Part shown: piece after piece, positions 24,952-33,891 of the stretch
Layout of the letters: each line of letters begins with the position of its first letter
How positions within the stretch are numbered: position 1 is the stretch's first letter
Source: an uncultured Treponema sp.
GTDB lineage: Bacteria; Spirochaetota; Spirochaetia; Treponematales; Treponemataceae
Direction of reading: 5' to 3'
NCBI GenBank assembly: GCA_946532115.1
Contig: CAMNBC010000008.1
Coordinates: forward strand, 1-38,226
Length of the DNA stretch: 38,226 nt
Made by a program: the position numbers and the translations under genes
Notes under the pieces: model-generated
Databases searched by the model: none
What the model was told of the DNA's origin: nothing
The model's input: only the letters and a program-made list of their open reading frames with translations

Positions 24952-26553
24952 CTAAAAATATTTACTTGGGGTAATTGTTGAAATATTAATTTTATTCTTT
25001 ACAGAATCTATATAAGCTTTTAAGGCTTCATTTCTTAAAGAAATATTAGTTTTGTCATAAAGTAACTTTACATAATCAGAATAATAACAACTGTTCACAT
25101 CTTCTGAATAACCGTCAAAACCTGCAAGCCTTATTGATCTTACACCAATTCTTATAGCAAGATTTACAAGCAACACAAGTGGATTATCATAAATTGCATC
25201 ATTATCTGATTTTAAATTTGCAAAATTAACAATATAATCAACTTTTTCTTTTGCTTCTGTAATATTTGACGTACAAATTAATTTAATATTTTCATTCTGC
25301 GCATAAATTCTGCTAAAGAATTGGCTATAGCGTTTTGAATTTCCCATGAATACATAATCAACAGAAAATTCATCATTCAAAAAGTTTACACTAAATACCA
25401 CTGGATTAGATTTAGAAATATAATTTTTAATCTCAAACTCATTTTCTTTAATAGTTTTTCCAGGAGCTATAAGCAAGATTTCTTTTCCAGAAAGATCATT
25501 TGTTAATTTTGAAATGGACTCTTCATCTTTTACTTCCGTGTTCTGAAAATCCTGATACAATTTTTCGCAAAGATTTTTATCATATAAAAGATTTTTATCA
25601 TTTTCTTTTGGAATTCTTGCTAGAATTTCATTTAACTGTTTTACAGAAAGCGTTTTCTTTTCAAGAAGCTGTGTTACATAGTTAGGATGACATTCATTCA
25701 ATGCTGAAATATAGAACATTGGACGATAGCCCCACTCTTTTTTTGCAAACTCTTTTGTTATATCAATATCTATTGCTTCCTGAATCTGATTTATATCGTA
25801 ATGCTTTCCTAATCTTTCGTTCATATACATAGCAACGAGTTCTGTACACGCATTACCAGCACTTTTTCCCATACCGAACAATGTGCCATCGATTGAAATA
25901 TCACGATTCTTTACATTTTCCATTACGGCAATTGTATTTGAATATGCAAGCTGAAAATTATTATGAGCATGATAACCAAGAATAATATTTTTATTCAAAT
26001 GCTCGTTCATAATATTACAGTAATGAAGAACTTTATCACTATGCATAAGACCATAAGTGTCTACAATCGTAACAGCATATGGGTCAATTTTGTTTATTTT
26101 ATTTATCAGCGAAATCATTTCTTCATCACTGAATGTTGTTACAGAAACAGGATTTACAAAAAGCTTATACCCTTTTTCTTTTATCTGCCGACAAAAATCC
26201 AAAGCCTTATCCTGTAAATGTTTTTTGAAGATTACACGAATTCCATCCAAATGGCTTTCTGATTTCGGAGAAATATGTTCAATACTGCAGGTACCGTAAT
26301 CAATCATAGCCACAACCATTGCATTAGGTTTTTGCATTCCATCAAAAACAGGTTCTATAGATTTCGTATCCGGATAAATTGAACGATTGGGATCATACGG
26401 ACGTCGATCATCAATAAAACCAACTTCTATTGCATCAAGACCGGCACTATCAAGTCGGCTAAAAATACTTTTTATACTACCCGCACCGTATTCCCAGTCA
26501 TTTACATAACCACCATCACGGAGGGTACAATCAAGAAGATATAATTTTGACAT
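24952..26553 (-). CDS. DRE-TIM (HMGL-like) aldolase with a C-terminal Rossmann-like domain
   Basis: A 533-residue protein. The N-terminal TIM barrel (about 1-300) has LLDCTLRDGGYVNDW with D8, R12 and D13, the metal ligands H195 and H197 in GYHAHNNFQ, and a glycine-rich GMGKSAGN loop: all hallmarks of 4-hydroxy-2-oxovalerate aldolase/HMG-CoA lyase enzymes. The C-terminal part (about 345-533, LSGKEILLIAPGKTIKENE onward) looks like a second alpha/beta domain of unknown role. Its partner just downstream is the thiamine enzyme (9-base gap). In catabolic operons such aldolases pair with acetaldehyde dehydrogenase, which is absent here, so it probably makes or trims a 2-oxo-acid or sugar precursor for the polysaccharide. 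Confidence 0.8.
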   Translation of the reverse strand: MSKLYLLDCTLRDGGYVNDWEYGAGSIKSIFSRLDSAGLDAIEVGFIDDRRPYDPNRSIYPDTKSIEPVFDGMQKPNAMVVAMIDYGTCSIEHISPKSESHLDGIRVIFKKHLQDKALDFCRQIKEKGYKLFVNPVSVTTFSDEEMISLINKINKIDPYAVTIVDTYGLMHSDKVLHYCNIMNEHLNKNIILGYHAHNNFQLAYSNTIAVMENVKNRDISIDGTLFGMGKSAGNACTELVAMYMNERLGKHYDINQIQEAIDIDITKEFAKKEWGYRPMFYISALNECHPNYVTQLLEKKTLSVKQLNEILARIPKENDKNLLYDKNLCEKLYQDFQNTEVKDEESISKLTNDLSGKEILLIAPGKTIKENEFEIKNYISKSNPVVFSVNFLNDEFSVDYVFMGNSKRYSQFFSRIYAQNENIKLICTSNITEAKEKVDYIVNFANLKSDNDAIYDNPLVLLVNLAIRIGVRSIRLAGFDGYSEDVNSCYYSDYVKLLYDKTNISLRNEALKAYIDSVKNKINISTITPSKYF

Positions 26554-26563
26554 TACTTTGGCC

Positions 26564-27799
26564 TCAATTACCTTCTTTAAGGAAGGTTATAATAGAAATA
26601 TTTATAAGTTCATATATAAAGAACATTAACGACACTACATCAACTATAATTCTTGTAATATTAAACCAACCAGCATATACAATCTGAATATTCTGTAATA
26701 AAACAATACTAAAGATTAAGAATATAACTGATTCGATTCGTGAAAAATTTTCTTCTTCACTAAAAAATAACAGTATTATTGGGAACAAATATAATCCACA
26801 ATAATATTCACTGTGTGCTGGAAAATACAAAGCAGCCATTATTATTAGCAAAAACTTGTAAAAAATCTTTCTAACTTTGAAAGAAAGTATAATAGCATAA
26901 ACACAAATAACTCGAATGAGAATAGAACTTATTCTAAGGAAGAGATTAGAAATACCATCTGGTGCAGATATTAATTTCTCTAGAGCTTTTCCAAACCAAT
27001 AACATAGATACGGAAGCCCAAATTTTGGATTAAGTTCTACAGCATAAGTTTTAGAATTCCATTTTAGCGTTTCAAGGAAAGTTGGAATTGCCCTAAATCC
27101 ACTCTTAAAGGTTAGGAATGGCAGAAATGTTAAAATAATTCCAAGAATAAAACAATAAACTATAATCTTAAAATCTTTTTTCTGTATATATATTATTCCT
27201 AGAAATACGGGATAAACTTTCAAAACAGATGCAATCACAAGACAAGTTGCCGCAAAATATCTTTCTTTTTTATTATCACTTTCATAAAAAGCAATAAAAT
27301 AATACATAAATGCAGCAGTTACTATAATCCAGTTTCCTCTTTCAACACTAAAAAATAAAAGATTTGATATAAATAACGGTATTAGTATTAACTTACTTAA
27401 ATTGTATTTTTTTACAAAACAGCATAAAGAATGCACAAATAATATAATACTTATTACTATAAATATAAAAGCACATATCATTGCTTGTGGATTTAACCAA
27501 CACTCTTGTAGAGTCATATTATTAAAATCGACTAACCAGATAAATGGATAAAGCAACATATAACTCAATGGCAAATAACATGTATAACCTAAACCTTTTG
27601 GGTTAAGATATACATCTTTATTTGCAGAAAATCTTGCAATGTTAAAGAAATCGGCAAGCAAATCTTTACCATCTGCAAAGAAAATATTCCATTGATGAGT
27701 TGATGGTACAAAAAAAAGTAGAAATAAATGAATAATATAAGATATAAGAATTGAGTATACTAAAACATTTAGTAGTTGCTTTTTATTTGTGATTTTCAT
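26564..27799 (-). CDS. GT-C type membrane glycosyltransferase (GT87/DUF2029-like)
   Basis: A 411-residue protein with about 10-11 transmembrane helices, a large first periplasmic loop (FADGKDLLADFFNIARFS, YTCYLPLSYMLLYP) and charged Asp residues near the start of that loop, as in polyprenyl-phosphate-dependent GT-C enzymes. It directly follows gtrB and shares the operon with gtrA. In phage and Salmonella Gtr systems the third gene is exactly such a serotype-specific membrane transferase that moves the sugar from undecaprenyl-phosphate to the polymer. I infer that role. Confidence 0.7.
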   Translation of the reverse strand: MKITNKKQLLNVLVYSILISYIIHLFLLFFVPSTHQWNIFFADGKDLLADFFNIARFSANKDVYLNPKGLGYTCYLPLSYMLLYPFIWLVDFNNMTLQECWLNPQAMICAFIFIVISIILFVHSLCCFVKKYNLSKLILIPLFISNLLFFSVERGNWIIVTAAFMYYFIAFYESDNKKERYFAATCLVIASVLKVYPVFLGIIYIQKKDFKIIVYCFILGIILTFLPFLTFKSGFRAIPTFLETLKWNSKTYAVELNPKFGLPYLCYWFGKALEKLISAPDGISNLFLRISSILIRVICVYAIILSFKVRKIFYKFLLIIMAALYFPAHSEYYCGLYLFPIILLFFSEEENFSRIESVIFLIFSIVLLQNIQIVYAGWFNITRIIVDVVSLMFFIYELINISIITFLKEGN

Positions 27800-27810
27800 A
27801 TTTCATTACC

Positions 27811-28731
27811 TTAGAAGTTTTTCTCTTCTACAATAAAATTTGGTCTATCACGTGTAGAATCAAAGGTTCTCCATAAATATTCGCCTAATAAGCCCAAGGT
27901 CAACATAATAAATCCAAAGCTAAATAGTTGAAAAATAAATAACAAAGCCCAGCCCTGTACAGAAATTTTACCTAAACATTTTTGAATAAGCACAACAACA
28001 CCCCAGATTAAAGCACCAACAAATGAAAGAAAACCTACTGAAGTAATCAATTTTATTGGTAATGTTGAAAAACTAAAAAGAGTATCCATTACCAATTTAA
28101 CTTTTTTCTTTAATGTGTAGCGACTTTTTCCAATCTGTCTTGCAAGTCTTGTATAAGGGACTTCAGCAGTTTTGAACCCAGCCCATAATATTTGACCTGT
28201 TAGTGCACTATTATTCTCATCAAGTTTAGAAAGTACATCTATTACTTTTCTATCAATCAAATATACATCAAAACCATTTTTGGGCATTGTTTTTAATGCA
28301 AATTTCCTAACCATCCAATAATAAAAATTCGCAAAAAACACTTGTTGATGACTTTCTTCTCTTCCCTTTCTTACAGCAAGAACTACATTATTACCTTCTT
28401 TCCACTTTTCAACCATATCAAGAATCAGTTCTGTAGGTTCCTGTAAATCTGCTGCCTTAAAAACCGCACAATCCCCAGTACAATAATTTAAGCCAGCCAA
28501 AACTGCCGCATGTGAACCAAAGTTTCTTGATAATCTGAGAATCTTAATATTTTTATCTCTTACAGACAACGATTTCATGACTTCATAAGATCTATCTTTT
28601 GAACCATCATCTATCATCACAATTTCATAATCATAATCTATTACATCAATAATCTTTTTCTTTATATCTTCATATAAAGGAACTAGATTTTGTTCATTAT
28701 AATATACAGGTACTACAATTGATAGTTTCAT
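27811..28731 (-). CDS. gtrB: Polyprenyl-phosphate glycosyltransferase, GtrB-like
   Basis: A 306-residue DPM1/GtrB protein. The N-terminal catalytic domain begins LSIVVPVYYNEQNLVPLYED, with a nucleotide-binding VMIDDGSKD and a KAADLQEP metal site. Two C-terminal membrane helices (about 232-252 and 265-287) end in GLLGEYLWRTFDSTRDRPNF, the standard tail of the family. It charges undecaprenyl-phosphate with a hexose on the cytoplasmic side for flipping by GtrA. GAGGAG lies 4 nt before ATG 28731. It is flanked by an SDR and the GT-C transferase. Confidence 0.9.
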   Translation of the reverse strand: MKLSIVVPVYYNEQNLVPLYEDIKKKIIDVIDYDYEIVMIDDGSKDRSYEVMKSLSVRDKNIKILRLSRNFGSHAAVLAGLNYCTGDCAVFKAADLQEPTELILDMVEKWKEGNNVVLAVRKGREESHQQVFFANFYYWMVRKFALKTMPKNGFDVYLIDRKVIDVLSKLDENNSALTGQILWAGFKTAEVPYTRLARQIGKSRYTLKKKVKLVMDTLFSFSTLPIKLITSVGFLSFVGALIWGVVVLIQKCLGKISVQGWALLFIFQLFSFGFIMLTLGLLGEYLWRTFDSTRDRPNFIVEEKNF

Positions 28732-28743
28732 TTTTCTCCTCGA

Positions 28744-29640
28744 TTAATTTTCTTTTACCCATTCAGAAAATGAATATTTTATTACATTACCAAGTTTATT
28801 TTTTAATTTTTCATCATTAAAAATCGTACTGCCAGATTCAATTTTTTTTGCTATTTCAGGCCAATCGATAAAAGATATTTTTACTTTATACTTTTTCGCC
28901 AATAATTCTGCCATTTCTTTCAAACTATAATCTTCACCACCTACATTAAAAACATCATTAATACAGTTTTCTGATAGACCTGCTAAATAAAAAATATTAC
29001 ATAAATCTTTCATATTAATCAGGGTTCGTCTTTGGTGACCATCTCCATACAACACAATATCTTCACCATTTATTGCCTTATTTAACATAAATTCTGCTGT
29101 ACCATAGGAAGATGCACTCTCTATCATCGTCCCATATGGTACACAAATTCTTAAAATACAGTAATTTATACCGTATATTTCATGATACTGCCTCAAATAA
29201 TTTTCACATGCAAATTTATTCAAAGCATATATTGTCTTGAATTCTTTTTCAGCACCTTCTGTTAAAGGAAAATCTTGTCCTTTATAAATAAGCCTAGTAG
29301 AAGGAAATACGATTTTTGCCTTAGATTTTTGATTTATATATTCAGATATAACATTTAACAAAGCAAGTTCATTTATATCTATAAAAGTCTCATAATCAGT
29401 AAAGCCATTTGCACTTCCTGTTTTACCAATAAACATATATATAATATCACAATTCATATTTATCAAAGAAACTGAATCCTTTGACTTTATATTAATCTTT
29501 GAGTACGGAATTTCATCATCTATTTGTTTATCAGAAAAATCATATAGGCCTATGATTTTCATTTCTTCATTTTGATTTATAAAATGAATTAAATTTCTAG
29601 CAATATAACTATTAGCACCGATAATTATTGCTGTCTTCAT
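28744..29640 (-). CDS. Extended SDR, candidate NDP-sugar 4-ketoreductase
   Basis: A 298-residue SDR with a variant nucleotide loop GANSYIA (8-14) instead of GxxGxxG, serine S114 and the Y138-ALN-K142 pair, then VPYGTMIESASSYG and LINMKDLCNIF as in nucleotide-sugar reductases. Its ATG directly abuts the stop of the Gfo/Idh gene (TAAATG). After a 2,3-dehydratase and a 3-ketoreductase, a 4-ketoreductase is what a 2,6-dideoxysugar pathway needs, and this gene is in the right place. A 4-epimerase cannot be excluded. Confidence 0.75.
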   Translation of the reverse strand: MKTAIIIGANSYIARNLIHFINQNEEMKIIGLYDFSDKQIDDEIPYSKINIKSKDSVSLINMNCDIIYMFIGKTGSANGFTDYETFIDINELALLNVISEYINQKSKAKIVFPSTRLIYKGQDFPLTEGAEKEFKTIYALNKFACENYLRQYHEIYGINYCILRICVPYGTMIESASSYGTAEFMLNKAINGEDIVLYGDGHQRRTLINMKDLCNIFYLAGLSENCINDVFNVGGEDYSLKEMAELLAKKYKVKISFIDWPEIAKKIESGSTIFNDEKLKNKLGNVIKYSFSEWVKEN

Positions 29641-30639
29641 TTAAAAGTCTCCAGAAAGTCTTTTGAAATCTTCAACAAGTTTAGCCTGGTTGTGTATATT
29701 TTTATAACTCTGATTTCTTACATCAACATCTAAAATACATTTTTTAAAGTATTGTAAAGAATTATAGAAAGAATCATCCTCGGATAATTTTCTATTTTCG
29801 ATTACATTATTTTTATTTATAGATATTTCTGGAATATAACCTACAGGTGCAGTCAGAATTCTATTTGTATAAAGAGTTCCTTTACTACCCCATACCTCAA
29901 GTTCACATTTATAATTATTATCCATTCCAAAAGAAACTTGAGCTGTTACCCCTTCATTATTAACCAAAGTTGCAGAACCATACATATCTACTTCAAATTG
30001 TTTAAGATAATTACTTTGAGCTGTAGTTATATTTGCTTCTTTCCCAAGAAGCATAGCTGCAAGTTTTAATGTATATCCACCTGCATCTATTAAGGCTCCA
30101 CCACCTAATTTTTTATTATATCGAAAATCATTTATTGCTCTCATTGGGAAGCCAAATGAAATTCTATATAAACGTATCTCTCCTATTTCCCCACTTTGTA
30201 AAATAGTATTAATTTCATCTATTTGTTTATGAAAAACAAACATATAATTCTCGTGCAAAGCTAATTGTTTCTCTTCAGCTAAATTGATTAATGAATCAGT
30301 ATCTTTCAGTAATGTTGTTGATGGTTTTTCAATTAAAACATGTTTTCCATATTTTAACGCTTCATAAGCCCATTTATAATGTAACGCAGGTGGAAGAGGA
30401 ATATATACAGCTTCTATTTCTGTAGAAGAAATTAATTCTCTATAGCTTGAAAATATTTTTCCCCCATAAGCTTCAATCATTTCAGTTGCTTTTTCTTTCT
30501 GTCCAGGTACAGTTTTCCCGTTATTTTCTTCAGCAGACGAAATACCTAGCCCCACAAATTCAAAAGAAGAATCTTTTTTTAAGGCAGGTAAAAAACGTCT
30601 ATGAGCTATTTCAGAAGGGCATATAATTCCTATTTTCAT
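29641..30639 (-). CDS. Gfo/Idh/MocA oxidoreductase, candidate NDP-sugar 3-ketoreductase
   Basis: A 332-residue two-domain oxidoreductase. The Rossmann N-terminus reads MKIGIICPSEIAHRRFLPAL, and E104-K105-P106 in VLIEKPSTT is the catalytic lysine motif of the family. The C-terminal domain contains GGGALIDAGGYTLKLAAMLLG. Start chosen at ATG 30639 (GGTGA 6 nt upstream) rather than TTG 30651. It follows the NDP-hexose 2,3-dehydratase by 17 bases; in 2,6-dideoxysugar pathways (TylC1, SpnN and relatives) the unstable 3,4-diketo product of the dehydratase is reduced at C-3 by exactly this family. Confidence 0.8.
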   Translation of the reverse strand: MKIGIICPSEIAHRRFLPALKKDSSFEFVGLGISSAEENNGKTVPGQKEKATEMIEAYGGKIFSSYRELISSTEIEAVYIPLPPALHYKWAYEALKYGKHVLIEKPSTTLLKDTDSLINLAEEKQLALHENYMFVFHKQIDEINTILQSGEIGEIRLYRISFGFPMRAINDFRYNKKLGGGALIDAGGYTLKLAAMLLGKEANITTAQSNYLKQFEVDMYGSATLVNNEGVTAQVSFGMDNNYKCELEVWGSKGTLYTNRILTAPVGYIPEISINKNNVIENRKLSEDDSFYNSLQYFKKCILDVDVRNQSYKNIHNQAKLVEDFKRLSGDF

Positions 30640-30656
30640 ATCTATCACCAATTTGT

Positions 30657-32042
30657 TTATAAAGGAAGTAATGAAATTAAATTTCGTAATTGTATATTCA
30701 AACAGTTATTTATTTGTGTTAAAAAATTTAAGGTCGCTAAATCACACCATATATATTCATCTATTTCATTTAATTCTTCAGGAAAAGAATCAATCTCAAC
30801 AATCATATTTCTATTTTGTTCATGATAAAAACGCCCACCTTCTTCTGATAACATAGAATCAAATAAGATTTTACAATTTTGGTGGGATTCTGAAATTAAC
30901 ATCCTAAAGTATTTATCAACAAAAGAATCATCTTTTGAATTATGAGAAGGTTCCCATTGTATAGAGGGAGACAATTCGATTTTATCAAAACAACCGATTT
31001 CAGGCTTTATTCTAACAAGAAATTTTCTTTTATTATCAACAAGTTTTGTAATCAAAGCAAATGTTGCACATCCTATTGCTTTAAATAAAGGTTGGAACCA
31101 GCATTGTACCTCTCTTCCTGAAATTTCAATATCATAGTACTTAACCATAAAATCTGAAGTCTTCGTACAAGTGATTCCGTATTCATCAATCGTCCAATCT
31201 ACCAATTGATTTAAAGGTGTCTGCACTACCGAAATTTCTTTAAACATTTTGTAATTATTTATTTTATGATAAATTTGTACCAATTCTTTTTGTATGTCAT
31301 TTGATAAAAATATACTATTATATAAAGCTTTATCTTTAAAATATTTATTTAAATCTTGTTTGGGAGATTCCAATATAAAAGGAATTCCAGATAAAACAGT
31401 TCTAGTATCCATATTCACCAAATTATCAATCTTCATTAATTCTTTTATCTGCCCAAGAGTCATCCATTTAAAATTTTGCAGAACAGGAATTTCATCCTGA
31501 ACAAGCATAATCATATTTCTATTTCGTTTCTTAAGAAAACGAGATGACTGTTCACTCTGAATTTGGTCATATACAACTATATACTTACTTGAATTTTCAA
31601 AATATTCTAAATACGCTGGACTTTTTCCACCATGAGCTCTTGTAAAATTACTTTTTGTTGCCTGAATTGTAGGAGATACCTGAACACAATTAATATTTCC
31701 TGGTTCAATTTTTCCTTGCATTAAAAAATTTAGTTTTCCATCAATTATTTTGCCTATAATTCCAAGATACCCAATTTCAGGTTGATTTATAATCGGCTGT
31801 TCTTTTACAAATTCATGATTTTCAAAGAAACGAACGCCTTTTATTGAAAAGAAACTTCTTTTTCTGTTCAATACTTCACCCATATAATCATCATAAAACC
31901 AGAACGTATCCTTAAATATAGAGGTTTCTTTAATATTTACTTTCGTATTTTCATTTAATTGCTGAACCCATTTTAGTAAATCAGAAGTTTTATTTACATT
32001 ACCTTCTACATCCGCCCAGGATTCTACAAAATAATCAATCAT
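30657..32042 (-). CDS. NDP-hexose 2,3-dehydratase
   Basis: A 461-residue enzyme with the family's internal duplication: QGKIEPGNINCVQVSPTIQ (109-127) matches RIKPEIGCFDKIELSPSIQ (344-362), and RFLKKRNRNMI (168-178) matches RFYHEQNRNMI (404-414). The family (TylX3, EvaA, SpnO) removes the 2-hydroxyl of NDP-4-keto-6-deoxyhexose, the committed step to 2,6-dideoxysugars. It is best known from actinomycete antibiotics, so its presence in a spirochaete surface locus is notable. Its ATG overlaps the gtrA stop by 4 bases (ATGA). The nucleotide is probably CDP, because the only sugar-nucleotide genes in the window are CDP-specific; that is inference. Confidence 0.88.
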   Translation of the reverse strand: MIDYFVESWADVEGNVNKTSDLLKWVQQLNENTKVNIKETSIFKDTFWFYDDYMGEVLNRKRSFFSIKGVRFFENHEFVKEQPIINQPEIGYLGIIGKIIDGKLNFLMQGKIEPGNINCVQVSPTIQATKSNFTRAHGGKSPAYLEYFENSSKYIVVYDQIQSEQSSRFLKKRNRNMIMLVQDEIPVLQNFKWMTLGQIKELMKIDNLVNMDTRTVLSGIPFILESPKQDLNKYFKDKALYNSIFLSNDIQKELVQIYHKINNYKMFKEISVVQTPLNQLVDWTIDEYGITCTKTSDFMVKYYDIEISGREVQCWFQPLFKAIGCATFALITKLVDNKRKFLVRIKPEIGCFDKIELSPSIQWEPSHNSKDDSFVDKYFRMLISESHQNCKILFDSMLSEEGGRFYHEQNRNMIVEIDSFPEELNEIDEYIWCDLATLNFLTQINNCLNIQLRNLISLLPL

Positions 32043-32458
32043 TTTTGACCTTTTACTTTAAATGCCCAAATTTTATTTAACACAAAATTGATTGGCAAAT
32101 TTACAATTATACAAATAATTTGTGCAAAGTATTTTGAAACTGTTAAAATATCTATTAACAATTTCAATTCTGCACTTTGTAGAAATAATCCAGTAATAGA
32201 ATAAGAAAGTAACATTTTTATAAAAGAATACAGTTTAGATCTATCGTCTGCATTATTCTTTTTAAAAACAAAGTAATTATTCCAAACAAAAGCATTTATT
32301 ATACTTATAAAAAAACCAATTGCATTTGCAACAAAATAATTAACATTCACATACACAAGGAAGGTATATATGCCTAGAGATATTATTGCATTCGAGCAAC
32401 CTACTAATCCAAATTTTATGAATTGAACTATATTTTTTTTTGTAAGAAATAATGACAT
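32039..32458 (-). CDS. gtrA: GtrA-like lipid-linked sugar flippase
   Basis: A 139-residue membrane protein with four hydrophobic helices and the GtrA-family opening IVQFIKFGLVGCSNAIISLG, then NYFVANAIGFFISIINAFVWNNYFVF. It is proposed to flip undecaprenyl-phosphate-glucose (or another hexose) to the periplasm. GtrB and the GT-C enzyme lie 3.3 to 5.5 kb further along the same operon, so the trio is split by the deoxysugar genes. It is inserted between rfbH and the 2,3-dehydratase, overlapping the latter by 4 bases. Confidence 0.85.
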   Translation of the reverse strand: MSLFLTKKNIVQFIKFGLVGCSNAIISLGIYTFLVYVNVNYFVANAIGFFISIINAFVWNNYFVFKKNNADDRSKLYSFIKMLLSYSITGLFLQSAELKLLIDILTVSKYFAQIICIIVNLPINFVLNKIWAFKVKGQK

Positions 32459-32483
32459 TGTACCATTTATAGTAAATAATTTA

Positions 32484-33812
32484 TTATACGCTAGATTTTA
32501 TTACTTCAATCATCTTATCAATCATAGCTTCTGTCATTCCTGGATATACACCAATCCAGAATGTATCACGCATGATTCGATCTGTTACAGAAAGGTCACC
32601 AATTACACGGTAAGCATCAGTTCCACGAATCTGGTCAAAACAAGGGTGACGGGTAAGGTTTCCGGCAAAGAGAGCTCGAGTCTGAATATTTGCTGCTTCA
32701 ATCTTCTTTACAAGTTCTGTTCTGTCTGTTCCTTCTTTACATGTAATAAGGAATCCAAACCAACTTGGGTTACCGTTTTCTACAGGTTCAGGAAGAATCA
32801 GTTTATCCTGTAAACTTTCAAGACCTGCTCTTAGGCGCTTAAAGTTTTCCTTACGTTTTTCTACAAACATTGGGAATTTTTCGAGCTGTGCACAACCTAC
32901 AGCTGCCTGCAAGTCTGTTGCCTTAAGATTGTAACCAAAGTGGCTGTATGTATATTTGTGGTCATATCCAAGAGGGAGTGTTCCAAACTGCTTGTCAAAA
33001 CGATGACCACAAAGGTTATCTTTTCCAGAAGGACAGATACAGTCGCGTCCCCAGTCTCTCATTGAGCGGATAATTTTATGAAGAAGAGGATTACGCGTAT
33101 AAACTGCTCCACCCTCACCCATTGTCATGTGGTGTGGCGGATAGAAGCTTGAAGTTCCGATATCACCTACAGTTCCTGTCTTATATGTTTTTCCGTCTAA
33201 TGTATACTCAGAACCAAGAGCATCACAGTTGTCTTCAATAAGCCAGAGGCTATGTTTTTCACAGAAGACTTTTACAGCTTTAAGATTAAAAGGATTTCCC
33301 AAGGTATGAGCAATCATAACAGCCTTTGTCTTTGGACTAAGTGCTGCTTCGAGTTGAGTTACATCAATATTGTACTGAGGAATTGTTACATCAACAAAAA
33401 CTGGTATTGCACCATACTGAAGGATTGGAGTTACAGTTGTTGGGAAACCACAGGCAACTGTAATAACTTCGTCACCACGTTTTACCTGTCTTTCTTTCAA
33501 AAGCGGAGATGTCAAAGTCATGAATGCAAGAAGGTTAGCAGAAGAACCTGAATTTACAAGAGAAACAAATGGAGTACCTAAATATTCACCAAGCTGTTTT
33601 TCAAACTGGTCTGTATAGCGGCCGCTTGTAAGCCAGAATTCAAGAGCTGAATCTGTAAGATTCATCATTTCTTTTTCATCAAATACACGGCTTGCATAAG
33701 AGATGCGGTCTCCGTCCTTATATTCAGGGCGAACCATAAATTTTTTATAATATTCTTTTACACTGTTTAAGATTTCTTTTGTTGCTTCTTCTTTTGATTT
33801 GTTTTCGAACAT
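32484..33812 (-). CDS. rfbH: CDP-4-keto-6-deoxy-D-glucose 3-dehydrase (E1)
   Basis: PMP-dependent iron-sulfur enzyme that, with a reductase partner, removes the 3-hydroxyl to give CDP-4-keto-3,6-dideoxyglucose. It has the aminotransferase fold, but the PLP lysine is replaced by histidine in SSFYPPHHMTMGEGG. The [2Fe-2S] cysteines follow the E1 order: C in EDNCDAL, then DCIC and, seven residues later, C in NLCGHRF. ATG 33812 is chosen because GGAG lies 6 nt upstream; the ATG 12 bases earlier has no site. About 442 residues. The usual reductase E3 (RfbI/AscD) is not in the window, so a cellular flavodoxin or ferredoxin, or a distant gene, must supply electrons. Confidence 0.95.
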   Translation of the reverse strand: MFENKSKEEATKEILNSVKEYYKKFMVRPEYKDGDRISYASRVFDEKEMMNLTDSALEFWLTSGRYTDQFEKQLGEYLGTPFVSLVNSGSSANLLAFMTLTSPLLKERQVKRGDEVITVACGFPTTVTPILQYGAIPVFVDVTIPQYNIDVTQLEAALSPKTKAVMIAHTLGNPFNLKAVKVFCEKHSLWLIEDNCDALGSEYTLDGKTYKTGTVGDIGTSSFYPPHHMTMGEGGAVYTRNPLLHKIIRSMRDWGRDCICPSGKDNLCGHRFDKQFGTLPLGYDHKYTYSHFGYNLKATDLQAAVGCAQLEKFPMFVEKRKENFKRLRAGLESLQDKLILPEPVENGNPSWFGFLITCKEGTDRTELVKKIEAANIQTRALFAGNLTRHPCFDQIRGTDAYRVIGDLSVTDRIMRDTFWIGVYPGMTEAMIDKMIEVIKSSV

Positions 33813-33828
33813 GTTATTCTCCATTATC

Positions 33829-33889
33829 TGTCATGCCGAACTTGTTTCGGCATCTTTTTTATAGATTCTGAAACAAGTTCAGAATGACG
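33829..33889. repeat. Nested palindromic intergenic repeat between rfbG and rfbH
   Basis: Two small hairpins, GCCGAA-CTTGT-TTCGGC (33835-33851) and ATTCTGAA-ACAAG-TTCAGAAT (33865-33885), are also the two arms of one larger inverted repeat of about 26 bp with six mismatches (33829-33854 against 33864-33889). Loops CTTGT and ACAAG are complementary. Relics of the same unit occur at 34978-35028 and 35870-35885. Confidence 0.75.
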
Positions 33890-33891
33890 AC

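Noticed and set aside
32484-33812. Ordinary PLP sugar aminotransferase (DegT/ArnB type).
   Set aside because: The PLP lysine position holds histidine (PPHHMTMGEGG) and the iron-sulfur cysteines of E1 are present.
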